A DNA stretch of 64,000 nucleotides from Humibacillus xanthopallidus (lineage in GTDB: Bacteria > Actinomycetota > Actinomycetes > Actinomycetales > Dermatophilaceae). The stretch is taken from assembly GCF_006716675.1 (NCBI RefSeq), contig NZ_VFPM01000002.1:62001-126000 (forward strand), read 5' to 3'. Of the stretch, positions 20,888 through 29,183 are shown piece after piece. The stretch's first letter is position 1; each line of letters opens with the position of its first letter. The translations under genes were made by a program, and so were the position numbers. The notes below the pieces were generated by a model. The model saw only the letters and a list, made by a program, of their open reading frames with translations. It ran no database searches and had not been told where the DNA came from.

Positions 20888-22006
20888 GTGAGCGATGCCC
20901 CCATCACCTACGCCTCTGCCGGAGTGGACGTCGAGGCGGGTGACAAGGCAGTCGAACTGATGAAGGAGTCGGTGCGGCGCGCGACCCGACCCGAGGTGCT
21001 CGGTGGGCTCGGCGGGTTCGCCGGCATGTTCGACGCCAGCGCGATCGCGCGGATGACCCGTCCGATCCTCGCCACGAGCACCGATGGTGTCGGCACGAAG
21101 GTCGCCATCGCCCAGGCTCTCGACACGCACGACACGATCGGCTTCGACCTCGTCGGCATGGTCGTCGACGACATCGTCGTCTGTGGCGCCGAGCCGCTCT
21201 TCATGACCGACTACATCGCGACCGGCAAGGTCGTGCCCGAGCGCATCGCGGCGATCGTCGGCGGCATCGCCCGCGCGTGCGAGGAGGCCGGGGTCGCCCT
21301 CGTCGGCGGCGAGACCGCCGAGCACCCGGGCCTGCTCGAGCCCGAGGAGTACGACGTCGCCGGCGCCGCCACCGGCGTCGTCGAGTATGCCGACGTGCTG
21401 GGTCCACATCGGGTCGCTGACGGAGACGTCGTGGTGGCGCTCGCGAGCAGCGGCCTGCACAGCAACGGCTACAGCCTCGTGCGCCGCGTCGTCGAGAGCG
21501 CCGGCTGGGCCCTCGACCGGCACGTCGACGACTTCGGGCGCACCCTCGGCGAGGAGCTGCTCGAGCCGACCCGCATCTACACCCGGCCGCTGCTCGAGCT
21601 CATCGCCGCCGACGGGGTCGACGTGCACGCCCTCAGCCACGTCACCGGTGGCGGCCTCGCCGCCAACCTCGCGCGGGTCCTGCCGGCCGGCACCTACGCA
21701 CGGCTCGACCGGTCGACGTGGACGCCACCCGCGGTCTTCCGCACGATCCAGGACCTCGGACGCGTGCCGCAGGCCGACATCGAGCGCACCCTGAACCAGG
21801 GCATCGGCTTCGTCGCGGTGCTCCCCGAGGCACAGGCGGAGCGCGCCATCGAGCTGAGCCGGGCGGGCGGCATACCGGCTTGGCGGCTCGGCGACGTGAC
21901 GACGCTGGAGCGTGCCGACATCGTCGCGGGAACCGAGGTCGTCAGGGGCGCGAAGGGCGTCGACGGCGGCTCGGTCCAGGTCGTCGGGCAGCACCCGACG
22001 ACCTGA
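20888..22006 (+). CDS. purM: phosphoribosylformylglycinamidine cyclo-ligase
   Basis: 372 residues from GTG 20888. AIR synthetase closes the imidazole ring using ATP. Motifs: ITYASAGVDVEAGDKAVELM at the N-terminus, ILATSTDGVGTKVAIAQAL (ATP/substrate region), GFDLVGMVVDDIVVCGAEPLFMTDYIATG, and HVTGGGLAANLARVLP. Slightly longer than the about 345-residue E. coli form. The usual actinobacterial order purF-purM-DUF3073-bldC is kept. Codon near 21869 (GGIPAW) uses the rare ATA within GGCATAC. Confidence 0.96.
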   Translation: MSDAPITYASAGVDVEAGDKAVELMKESVRRATRPEVLGGLGGFAGMFDASAIARMTRPILATSTDGVGTKVAIAQALDTHDTIGFDLVGMVVDDIVVCGAEPLFMTDYIATGKVVPERIAAIVGGIARACEEAGVALVGGETAEHPGLLEPEEYDVAGAATGVVEYADVLGPHRVADGDVVVALASSGLHSNGYSLVRRVVESAGWALDRHVDDFGRTLGEELLEPTRIYTRPLLELIAADGVDVHALSHVTGGGLAANLARVLPAGTYARLDRSTWTPPAVFRTIQDLGRVPQADIERTLNQGIGFVAVLPEAQAERAIELSRAGGIPAWRLGDVTTLERADIVAGTEVVRGAKGVDGGSVQVVGQHPTT

Positions 22007-22083
22007 GGACCGGCACAGCCGATCGCGGGCCGAGTGCAGGCACTCGACTCACGAGGTGGAGCAGGGAAGGAGAAAGGGAGAGC

Positions 22084-22278
22084 TCACCGCTCGCCCGAGG
22101 CCCACTTCCCGTAGTCGTCGTACTCATCCGGCTCGGTGACCCGTGCGGGCTCGCGAACCGGACTGGACGTGTCGCGGTGCAGCTCTCGCTCCAGCGCGCT
22201 CAAGTCCGTGTCGGGTGTGTAGTACTTGAGCTGCCGTGCGACCTTGGTCTGCTTGGCTTTGGCTCGGCCGCGCCCCAT
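22084..22278 (-). CDS. DUF3073 family protein
   Basis: 64 residues, MGRGRAKAKQTKVARQLKY then a segment ending DYGKWASGER. This is the actinobacterial DUF3073 family, small and very basic at the N-terminus, usually convergent with purM as here. Function unknown; the positive N-terminus suggests nucleic-acid binding. ATG 22278 is chosen because the family starts with MGRGR; an upstream ATG at 22314 would add 12 residues without family support. Confidence 0.88.
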   Translation of the reverse strand: MGRGRAKAKQTKVARQLKYYTPDTDLSALERELHRDTSSPVREPARVTEPDEYDDYGKWASGER

Positions 22279-22717
22279 GGCGTGACCCCCTCGTGCGTCG
22301 TGCCGGGACGGCATCGCTCGTCGGAGAACCGGGTGGCTCTTCGATGTCCGCGTAGCGGCCCCGGGAATGTGTGTGTTCTCGTGGGGCTAACGCTACATGA
22401 GCGGAGCGGCTCCTGCGTGCCACGGTCGGACCGGCCCCTCGGCGGCGCGTCGCCGAGTACGTGGCCGTCGCGTGGCCGTCGGGTGGCCGTCGGGTGGCCG
22501 CCGCACCCCCAGCGCGTCACCGGCAGGTCACCGCGAGGTGAACGGGAGGTGAGCAGCGCCTCACACCGTAGGACGACCCCGCCGGTTGTCCACACCGAAT
22601 CGTCTCTTTTCGGCGTTTGGCCGGTAACCACAGGCGCGGGACTTTACTCTGTCTTTACCTAAGCCTCTCCCTGGGGCTGGATGCGTGTCGCTGCACGAGC
22701 GACAGGGTGGTGGGGAA
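22279..22717. other. 439-base divergent intergenic region, DUF3073/bldC
   Basis: No gene was recognised. It holds a fourfold 11-base tandem repeat at 22461-22504 and, nearer bldC, a relatively AT-rich stretch (around 22600-22665, including TCTCTTTTCGG and ACTTTACTCTGTCTTTACC) likely to contain the bldC promoter. No single -35/-10 pair stood out. Confidence 0.5.
22461..22504. repeat. 11-base tandem repeat, four copies
   Basis: GTGGCCGTCGS is repeated head-to-tail four times (the last as GTGGCCGCCGC) about 215 bases before the bldC start. Copy number may vary between strains by slippage. Confidence 0.8.
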
Positions 22718-22915
22718 ATGACAATGACAACGCAGGATCGACACGAGACCGAGAAGCTGCTCACGCCAGCCGAGGTCGCAGCGCTCTTCCGGGTGGACCC
22801 GAAGACGGTCACCCGGTGGGCCAAAGCGGGAAAGCTGACGTCCATCCGGACGCTCGGCGGACACCGTCGCTACCGCGAGTCCGAGGTCCGCGGGCTGCTC
22901 GGGGGCGGCAGCTGA
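22718..22915 (+). CDS. bldC: BldC-type MerR-like DNA-binding protein
   Basis: 65 residues consisting almost only of a winged helix-turn-helix of MerR type: LLTPAEVAALFRVDPKTVTRWAKAGKLTSIRTLGGHRRY. BldC in Streptomyces controls entry into development and binds cooperatively to direct repeats; it is conserved in non-sporulating actinobacteria, where its role is less clear. ATG 22718 or 22724 (both follow GGTGGTGGGG) could start it. It is divergent from DUF3073, as is usual. Confidence 0.92.
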   Translation: MTMTTQDRHETEKLLTPAEVAALFRVDPKTVTRWAKAGKLTSIRTLGGHRRYRESEVRGLLGGGS

Positions 22916-23108
22916 CAGGCGGCCCGCTCGCGGCAGGCAGACACCGCACACGGGGGGAGGGGCGCCGACGGCACCCCTCCCCCGACACGTCAGCCGGGCC
23001 GTGAGCGACGACGTCCCGTCCGGCTCCTCCTGAGCCCTCGTGAGCCCTCGTGAGCTCTGCCGGACGTCAGGACGTTCCGATGTCGGCGGCTGGTCCTACC
23101 GTCAGGTC

Positions 23109-23552
23109 ATGACGACCGGACCGACCATCACCGCCATCACGCTCGGAGTGCGCGACGTCGAGGCCGCGCGCGTCTTCTACGTCGACGGGCTCGGCTTCCG
23201 CGCCGTGCTGCACCTGCCCGGCGAGATCAGCTTCGTGCAGTGCGCACCGGGGCAGGTGCTCGCGCTGTGGGACGTCGAGCAGATGCCGAGCGAGTACGGC
23301 CACGTCGCCCACGGGCCCGCCGCGCCGCCCATGTCGCTGGGCCACACCGTCGCCTCACCCGTCGAGGTCGAGCAGCTGCATGCCGCCGCGCTGGCCGCAG
23401 GTGCCACCTCCGTCTCCGCGCCGCAGGAGCGCGAGTGGGGTGGGGTGAGCGCGTGTGTCGCCGACCCCGACGGCTTCCGGTGGGACTTCGTCTTCAACCC
23501 GAACTTCCGGGTCGACCCGGACGGAACGGTGCATCTTGGAGAGTCGTCGTGA
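23109..23552 (+). CDS. VOC family (glyoxalase/dioxygenase-like) protein
   Basis: 147 residues with two beta-alpha-beta-beta-beta halves of the vicinal oxygen chelate fold: ITAITLGVRDVEAARVFYVDGLGF in the first and LGHTVASPVEVEQLHAAALAAGA in the second, then VADPDGFRWDFVFNPNF. The metal-ligand pattern is not clearly complete, so it may be a non-catalytic member. ATG 23109 follows GTCAGGT. It ends 27 bases from the convergent nucleotidyltransferase gene. Confidence 0.8.
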   Translation: MTTGPTITAITLGVRDVEAARVFYVDGLGFRAVLHLPGEISFVQCAPGQVLALWDVEQMPSEYGHVAHGPAAPPMSLGHTVASPVEVEQLHAAALAAGATSVSAPQEREWGGVSACVADPDGFRWDFVFNPNFRVDPDGTVHLGESS

Positions 23553-23579
23553 CTCCCGGCTGTGGCTGTGGGAGCCCGG

Positions 23580-24215
23580 TCAGAGAACGTCACACCACGG
23601 GTGCATGGGGGCGTGACGGGTCACGAAGCCCGAGAGCCAGTCCCGCTGGCCCTCGCTGAGCAGGGGCAGCGCCGCTCGCAGGTCCGCATCGTCCTTGGGC
23701 CGGGTGTTGCTCACCTTGTGGGCGAGCACGAGCTCGGGCCGCAGGTAGCGGATGCCCTCGCGCTCCCACGTCGCCTCCTCCAGGGGGAGGACCACCGACG
23801 CGTCGCGCTTGAGCTGCCAGCGGCCGTCGACGTCGGCGTTGAGCAAGAGCTCGCCGCGCCACGGGGCGAGCGCGTGCTCGCGCACCCAGACCTGCTCGGC
23901 GTGCTCGGGCATCTCGCGTCCGGGGGCCAGGTGGGCCAGCCCGTGGTCCGAGGCAGCCCAGAGGTGCCAGTCCCTCTCGAGGTGGCGGCGAACGGACGGC
24001 AGGTCGCTGCGGAAGACGGACAGGTCGATGTCCTCGTGCTCCCGGGGGACGCCGGTGAAGGCCTCGATCGCCCAACCGCCGGCGACCCACCACGGCACGC
24101 CGAGGTCGTCGAGCAGGTCGCGAGCCTCGGTGGGGGTCCACGAGACCTGCGGTCCGTAGATCCGCTCGAACTCGGTGCGCGGCATCCACACCTGCGATGC
24201 GGCCTGTTCGTCCAC
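23580..24215 (-). CDS. putative nucleotidyltransferase-fold protein
   Basis: 211 residues from GTG 24215. VPWWVAGGWAIEAFTGVPREHEDIDLSVFR is a nucleotidyltransferase core: the G-G-W helix and the D-x-D metal pair (EDIDLS) as in aminoglycoside adenylyltransferase-like proteins. RPELVLAHKVSNTRPKDDADL resembles the later K-x-R-x-K-D-x-x-D segment. It may transfer AMP to a small molecule or act as an antitoxin-like NTase; no partner is next to it. Substrate unknown. Confidence 0.65.
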   Translation of the reverse strand: MDEQAASQVWMPRTEFERIYGPQVSWTPTEARDLLDDLGVPWWVAGGWAIEAFTGVPREHEDIDLSVFRSDLPSVRRHLERDWHLWAASDHGLAHLAPGREMPEHAEQVWVREHALAPWRGELLLNADVDGRWQLKRDASVVLPLEEATWEREGIRYLRPELVLAHKVSNTRPKDDADLRAALPLLSEGQRDWLSGFVTRHAPMHPWCDVL

Positions 24216-24281
24216 CGTGCAACCGTAGGACCGCTAGGTCCCGTGTGGGGGAGAGGTGAGGTGCCGCTCGGCGTGCTTTCC

Positions 24282-25916
24282 TCAGTGGCCGAGCGCCCTC
24301 AGCTGGAGGCGGAGGGCGAGCCGGGTCTCAGGATCGTGCAGGTCGAGGTCGACGACATCGGACATGCGCGTCATCCGGTAGCGCAGGGTGTTGGGGTGCA
24401 CGTGCAGTGTCCGGGCCGCCTCGCGCGGGTCGCCGGGGTGGTCCAGCCAGGCGGCGACCGTCTCGAGGTAGGCCGTCTGGTGCGCTGCGTCGTGCGCCTG
24501 CAGGGCGCCGACCGGGCCGAGGAGCTCCTCGGTCCAGATCCCGCCGAGGGCGCGCGCGGTGGTCACAGCTGCCCAGGCATGCTCGACGGTAGTCGTCGTG
24601 CCGGTGATGCGCCCCGCCTCGCGCAATCGCTGCACCTCGGTCGCCTCGCGCCGCGACCGGTCGAGCTCGACGGGCCGGCCGACGGAGCCCCCGGCGCTCG
24701 CCGTGGCGGTCGGGGTCGTGGCCGCCACCTCCTCGACGACCGCGAGCAGCCACTCCCACGTGCCGGGTGAGCTGTCACCGGGCGCGTCGCGAACGAGCGT
24801 CAGGGGCACGCCGTCGACGATCGAGAGCAGGGGCTGGCGCCAGGAGCGGCGCCGCGCCGCCGACTCCCAGACGTCGAGCTCGCGCTCGGGATCCACGCGT
24901 GCGGGGGAGCCGGCGGTGGCCCCGGGGCCGTCATGGGCCCCGGCGAGGACGACGACACGCCACGGTGGAGGGGGGAGCCAGCCCTCCGCCTCGACGACGT
25001 CGCCGCTGAGCACGGCGCGGAGCCGGTCGCTCATGACTCGCCGGGCGAGGTCTGCCTGGGAGCGCATGCGCAACAGGTGCAGCGCGACGACCGAGGCGGT
25101 CTGGCGCAGCGAGCGCAGCACCGGTTCGGCCGGCTCTTCGTCGACGACGGCCCAGATCGAGCCGAGCCACTCGGTGCCGGCCCGCACCGGAACGACGAGG
25201 CGTGCCCGCAGGCCGCGGCCGGCGGTGACGAAGAACGGCTCCTCGGAGCGTGCGAGCCGGCGGAAGACCCCCCGGCCCCGCAGCGAGGCGATCACCTCGT
25301 CCGGCACGCGCCGACCGACGATCGTCGAGACCCGCGCCGGGTCAGCGACGTCCTGTGTCGAGGAGTAGGCGAGCACGCGTGACTGGGTGTCCTCGATGGT
25401 GACGGGCGCGTCGACGAGGGCTGCGCACGCGTCGGCCAGGGCGAAGAGCTCGTCGAGCACCGGCCCCTCTGCGCGCAGGGACGGCCCGCTCGCGGCCCGG
25501 TCGAGCACCCCCCGGAGCAGCCACACGACGTGCGCCCACGAGGCGTGGTCGGCGAGCTCGACGAGCCCGACGCCGAAGCGGGCCGCGGCAGCGCGCACCT
25601 GCGTGCTGCGGGTGGCCACCCGTCGCAGCACGACGGCGGTGCAGCCGACCGCGGCGGCGCCCTGAAGGAGGGCGGCAGCGTCGGCCGCGCGGTCGACGCC
25701 GACCCCGAGGAGCAGGTCGCCCGCCTGTCCGTAGACACCGGAGCCCGGCTCGGCGAGCGTCACGTCGTCGATCGTCGCCTGGCCGGCCTCGACGACCACG
25801 GTGAGCAGGCCGCCGCCGAGCGTGCCGACGAGCTGGTGGACGGGCAGCCCGACCGGGGTGGTCGACGACGTGCGCGTGGCGGAGCGAGCCGACGAGCGTG
25901 AGGAGGAGGGCGGCAT
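24282..25916 (-). CDS. PucR family transcriptional regulator
   Basis: 544 residues. A GAF-like N-terminal and middle sensor part is followed by the PucR C-terminal helix-turn-helix, DPREAARTLHVHPNTLRYRMTRM, near residues 497-519. PucR-type proteins control purine, amino-acid or other catabolic genes in response to a ligand. It is divergent from a DadA-like oxidoreductase (143-base gap), so regulation of that gene is the simplest inference. ATG 25916 is used; the first about 20 residues are low complexity and a later start is possible. Confidence 0.85.
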   Translation of the reverse strand: MPPSSSRSSARSATRTSSTTPVGLPVHQLVGTLGGGLLTVVVEAGQATIDDVTLAEPGSGVYGQAGDLLLGVGVDRAADAAALLQGAAAVGCTAVVLRRVATRSTQVRAAAARFGVGLVELADHASWAHVVWLLRGVLDRAASGPSLRAEGPVLDELFALADACAALVDAPVTIEDTQSRVLAYSSTQDVADPARVSTIVGRRVPDEVIASLRGRGVFRRLARSEEPFFVTAGRGLRARLVVPVRAGTEWLGSIWAVVDEEPAEPVLRSLRQTASVVALHLLRMRSQADLARRVMSDRLRAVLSGDVVEAEGWLPPPPWRVVVLAGAHDGPGATAGSPARVDPERELDVWESAARRRSWRQPLLSIVDGVPLTLVRDAPGDSSPGTWEWLLAVVEEVAATTPTATASAGGSVGRPVELDRSRREATEVQRLREAGRITGTTTTVEHAWAAVTTARALGGIWTEELLGPVGALQAHDAAHQTAYLETVAAWLDHPGDPREAARTLHVHPNTLRYRMTRMSDVVDLDLHDPETRLALRLQLRALGH

Positions 25917-26059
25917 ACGCCATCGTCGCACGGGATCGTGCGCCGAGCACAACGTCAGCCGAAAACGTTGGCGTCCGAGCACCAATGGTGCGGCTCAGTC
26001 GGACGCGACCATGGACACAGCACGATCCTCAGCCCCAGCCGACACCAGGAGTCGACCCC

Positions 26060-27328
26060 ATGGCCGCAGTCACCCCCGCCGGTTCCCCCGCCCCGCAGCG
26101 CATCGCCGTCGTCGGCGCCGGCATGGTCGGCCTCGCGACCGCGTGGTTCCTCCAGGAGCGCGGCGTCGAGGTGACGGTCATCGACCGTGACGGCGTGGCC
26201 GCCGGCGCCTCGTGGGGCAACGCCGGCTGGCTGACGCCCGGCATCGCGACCCCGCTGCCCGAGCCTGCCGTGCTGAAGTACGGCCTGCGCGCGGTGCTCA
26301 GCCCGAGCTCGCCCGTCTACGTCCCGCCGAGCGCGAAGCCCGACTTCCTCAAGTTCGTCACCGGCTTCACCCGCCACAGCACGATGAAGGCCTGGAAGAA
26401 GGCCATGGGCTCGCTCGTGCCCGTCAACGACCTGTCGCTGCAGAGCTTCGACCTGCTGCGCGACGGTGGCGTCGACGCCGAGACCTACGAGGCGAAGTCC
26501 TTCACCGCCGCCTACCGCACGGCTGCGGAGCGCGAGACCCTGCTCGAGGAGATCGAGCACATCCACGCCTCCGGCGGCGACATCACCTTCGACGTGCTGT
26601 CCGGCGACGAGGCCCGCACGATCGAGCCGGCCCTTTCCGACAACATCGGCGCCGCGATCGTGCTGCACGGTCAGCGCTTCATCAACCCCGGCGCCTACGT
26701 CGCGGCCCTCGCCGACTCGGTCATCGCCCGCGGCGGCAAGATCCTGACGGGCAGCGCCATCCAGCGACTCACGGACACCGCCACGGGGGTGCTCGTCACG
26801 AACGACTTCGGGGTCAGCGAGGAGTACGACGCCGTCGTCGTCGCCACCGGGGCATGGCTCGGCCAGATGGCCCGCGAGTTCGGCGTCAAGCGAGTCGTCC
26901 AGGCCGGTCGCGGCTACTCCTTCAGCGTCGCCGTCGAGGACCTGCCCAACGGCCCCGTCTACTTCCCGGCCGCCCGCGTCGCCTGCACGCCGGTCGGCGA
27001 CCGGCTCCGCGTCGCCGGCATGATGGAGTTCCGCAAGCCCGAGGCCGCCCTCGACCAGCGCCGCATCAAGGCCATCGTCGAGGCCGCCCGCCCGCTCCTC
27101 AAGGGCGCCGACCTCGACCACCGCCAGGACGAGTGGGTCGGCTCGCGGCCCTGCACCGTCGACGGCCTGCCGCTCATCGGCGCCACGAAGAGCTCCAGGG
27201 TCTTCGTCGCCGGCGGTCACGGCATGTGGGGCATCACCCTCGGCCCCGTCACCGGTCGCCTCCTCGCCGAGCAGATCGTCACCGGCGTCGCCCCGGCCCA
27301 GCTGGCGCCCTTCAACCCGCTGCGCTGA
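26060..27328 (+). CDS. FAD-dependent D-amino-acid dehydrogenase-like oxidoreductase
   Basis: 422 residues. IAVVGAGMVGLATAWFLQERGVEVTVIDRD is the FAD-binding Rossmann start; GASWGNAGWLTPG and SLVPVNDLSLQSFDLLRDGG match DadA-type proteins; VGSRPCTVDGLPLIGATK and GGHGMWGITLGPVTGRLLAEQI form the C-terminal FAD region. It probably oxidises D-amino acids to 2-oxo acids and ammonia, feeding electrons to the respiratory chain. A glycine or sarcosine oxidase is the alternative. ATG 26060. It is followed by a strong hairpin. Confidence 0.85.
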   Translation: MAAVTPAGSPAPQRIAVVGAGMVGLATAWFLQERGVEVTVIDRDGVAAGASWGNAGWLTPGIATPLPEPAVLKYGLRAVLSPSSPVYVPPSAKPDFLKFVTGFTRHSTMKAWKKAMGSLVPVNDLSLQSFDLLRDGGVDAETYEAKSFTAAYRTAAERETLLEEIEHIHASGGDITFDVLSGDEARTIEPALSDNIGAAIVLHGQRFINPGAYVAALADSVIARGGKILTGSAIQRLTDTATGVLVTNDFGVSEEYDAVVVATGAWLGQMAREFGVKRVVQAGRGYSFSVAVEDLPNGPVYFPAARVACTPVGDRLRVAGMMEFRKPEAALDQRRIKAIVEAARPLLKGADLDHRQDEWVGSRPCTVDGLPLIGATKSSRVFVAGGHGMWGITLGPVTGRLLAEQIVTGVAPAQLAPFNPLR

Positions 27329-27362
27329 CGATCGCCCGGACCCGCAACGGTCACGACGCACG

Positions 27363-27396
27363 AGTGCCCACCCGACCGTTCGGTCGGGTGGGCACT
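27363..27396. terminator. strong hairpin terminator after the dadA-like gene
   Basis: AGTGCCCACCCGACCG (27363-27378) and CGGTCGGGTGGGCACT (27381-27396) are exact complements, 16 pairs with loop TT, 34 bases after the stop. It may also serve the convergent DM13 gene. Confidence 0.8.
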
Positions 27397-27514
27397 GTCG
27401 TGCACCCAGGGGCTCGGTTGGGCGCCCGACGGGCCGACGGCGTATGCCGTGTGGCCGAGTGGCCGCTCCCGACCCCTCAGCAGGGCGACAGCCACCTGAT
27501 GGTGGTTCGGAGCC

Positions 27515-28210
27515 TCACGCGATCCGGATGGGAGCCGTGCCGAACGCGACGTCGAAGCGGTCGCACCAGATGGCGACCGACCGCAGGCGGGAGAGGTCGA
27601 CGTCGCCCGGGATGGCGTAGTTCTGGTTCCCGTCCGTCCCCTTGAGGTCGCCGAGGGAGACGTGGAACCGGTCGTCGTAGCGGTGCCAGTCGCCTCCGGC
27701 CGGCTGGTCGGTGAGCCACACGTCGACGTCCGGGCCGTCGCTCGTGGAGAAGCCCTCGAGGCGCAGGTAGCGAGACCCGTCGGCGAGCTGCACGATCCGC
27801 GCGGTGCCCGAGGTGGCGTGCTCGGCGTCGATGAAGCGCCCCTCGCTCAGCACGTCGAGCGCGGGCCGCGCGCTGGGGGGTGAGGCGTTCGGGGCGGTCG
27901 TGCTCGTTGTGCCAGTGGGTTCGGTTGGGCTCGGCCCTGCTGGAGTGGGTGTCAGGCCGCCGGAGGGGTCGGCATCCGCCGGCGTGGTCGCGGCGACGGG
28001 AAGCGCCTCGTCCACGGTGCTGCGGGTGACCAGCCGCCACGGCTGGAAGAGGACGAGCCCCCCGACGAGCAGGGCCGCGACGACTGCGGAGACGGCGATG
28101 AGGATCCGACGCCGCCCGGTCCGCCGCCCGGGGGCACTCGGGGTCGGGTCATGCGGCGGCGGGTCGCCCGGCGCTGGCCCTTCGGGGGCGGGGGACGTGT
28201 CGTGCGTCAT
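27515..28210 (-). CDS. membrane-anchored DM13-domain protein
   Basis: 231 residues. A proline-rich cytoplasmic N-terminus is followed by one membrane helix (ILIAVSAVVAALLVGGLVLF, about residues 35-54), then a Thr/Pro-rich linker. The last about 100 residues are a DM13 domain: EGRFIDAEHATSGTARIVQL, LRLEGFSTSDGPDVDVWLTD, and VAIWCDRFDVAFGTA with the conserved cysteine. DM13 is proposed to take part in extracellular electron transfer; the role here is not known. Confidence 0.8.
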   Translation of the reverse strand: MTHDTSPAPEGPAPGDPPPHDPTPSAPGRRTGRRRILIAVSAVVAALLVGGLVLFQPWRLVTRSTVDEALPVAATTPADADPSGGLTPTPAGPSPTEPTGTTSTTAPNASPPSARPALDVLSEGRFIDAEHATSGTARIVQLADGSRYLRLEGFSTSDGPDVDVWLTDQPAGGDWHRYDDRFHVSLGDLKGTDGNQNYAIPGDVDLSRLRSVAIWCDRFDVAFGTAPIRIA

Positions 28211-28343
28211 GGGTCGCTCCGGTTCGGCTCCGGCGCCTGCGGGGCGCCGCTGCGGCAACGACCCCGGCCGGCGCGCCGGAGTCGGTGCTCCATTGCACCG
28301 TGGCGCGCGGGAGCGCGACCATGACGAGGTCCTTACGGTCTGC

Positions 28344-28787
28344 TCACGGAACGAGCGCGATCGTCACGTCGGGCTCGTGGGTCAGTGTGTTGTGCACCGT
28401 GCAGCGGTTGACCATCGCGAGCAGCGGCTGGTGCCGGCTCTCCGGCACGCCCGCCGGCAGGTGCATCCGGACGTCGAAGCTCGCGACCCGCGATGGCGAC
28501 GTGCCCATGACGTAGCTCGCCTCGACGCGCAGTCCCTCGACGGGCAGGTCGTGCCGCGCGAGGTAGCGGCGCGCATAGAACGCCGAGCACGAGGCGAGGC
28601 TCGCGACGAAGAGCTCCGTCGGGGTCGGCCCCGTGTCCTCACCGCCAAGCGCATCGGGCTGGTCGACCCGGATGCGGTGACCGCGCACCTCGATCTCGAA
28701 CTGGTCCCCGCCGAGGTGGCTGACCGACATCGTGTCCGTCGTCGGGCCGTGGGCGTTCACTCTGGCACTCGTCGTCGTGGCACTCAT
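28344..28787 (-). CDS. OsmC family protein
   Basis: 147 residues. The OsmC/Ohr fold has two redox cysteines: here one lies in LFVASLASCSAFYARRYLARH, near residue 70, and the other in NRCTVHNTLTHEPDVTI near residue 130. Such proteins reduce organic hydroperoxides or act in related thiol chemistry; YhfA/OsmC-like subtypes are less defined. ATG 28787 follows CAGGAA. The next 396 bases upstream hold only a repeat array. Confidence 0.85.
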   Translation of the reverse strand: MSATTTSARVNAHGPTTDTMSVSHLGGDQFEIEVRGHRIRVDQPDALGGEDTGPTPTELFVASLASCSAFYARRYLARHDLPVEGLRVEASYVMGTSPSRVASFDVRMHLPAGVPESRHQPLLAMVNRCTVHNTLTHEPDVTIALVP

Positions 28788-28940
28788 CGGGCATTCCTGT
28801 CTGCGTGAGGATGGTCCCCCTTCCACGCTAGACGCGATATGCCGCCAGCCTCCCAAGGACGCCAGGCGGCATACGTCACATCAGCACACGGCCCCGCCTG
28901 GCGTGCCCGGCCCAGCCGGCCCCGATCCGCGTCGCATCCC

Positions 28941-29130
28941 CACCGCACTCTTCGTAGCCGGGGCGACCAAACGAGCGGGCCTGGCGCGATTCCACCGCAC
29001 GTCTGGTAGCCCGGGCGACCGAACCCGCGGGTCCGGCCCGAGCACCGCACGTCTGGTAGCCCGGGCGACCGAAATCCGCGGATCGGCGCGATTCCACCGC
29101 ACGTCTGGTAGCCCGGGCGACGAGAAGTGC
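28941..29130. repeat. imperfect tandem repeat of about 50 bases, four copies
   Basis: The core CACCGCACGTCTGGTAGCCC plus GGGCGACCGAA starts at about 28941, 28993, 29043 and 29095. Copies are 50-52 bases apart; the first is diverged. The segments between cores are related to each other (GCGCGATTC recurs), which is unlike CRISPR spacers. It fills most of the 396-base gap between the OsmC and GH13 genes. No gene was recognised there. Confidence 0.85.
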
Positions 29131-29183
29131 GGTTGCGCCGGTCTCGGGCGGGGTGGGGTGCGCCCTGTCTCGGCGGATGAGGG

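Noticed and set aside
23580..24215. Toxin-antitoxin nucleotidyltransferase pair
   Set aside because: No partner gene lies beside it; neighbours are a VOC protein and a PucR regulator.
28941..29130. CRISPR-like array
   Set aside because: Only four diverged copies, intervening segments of about 20 bases are related to one another, and no cas genes are present.
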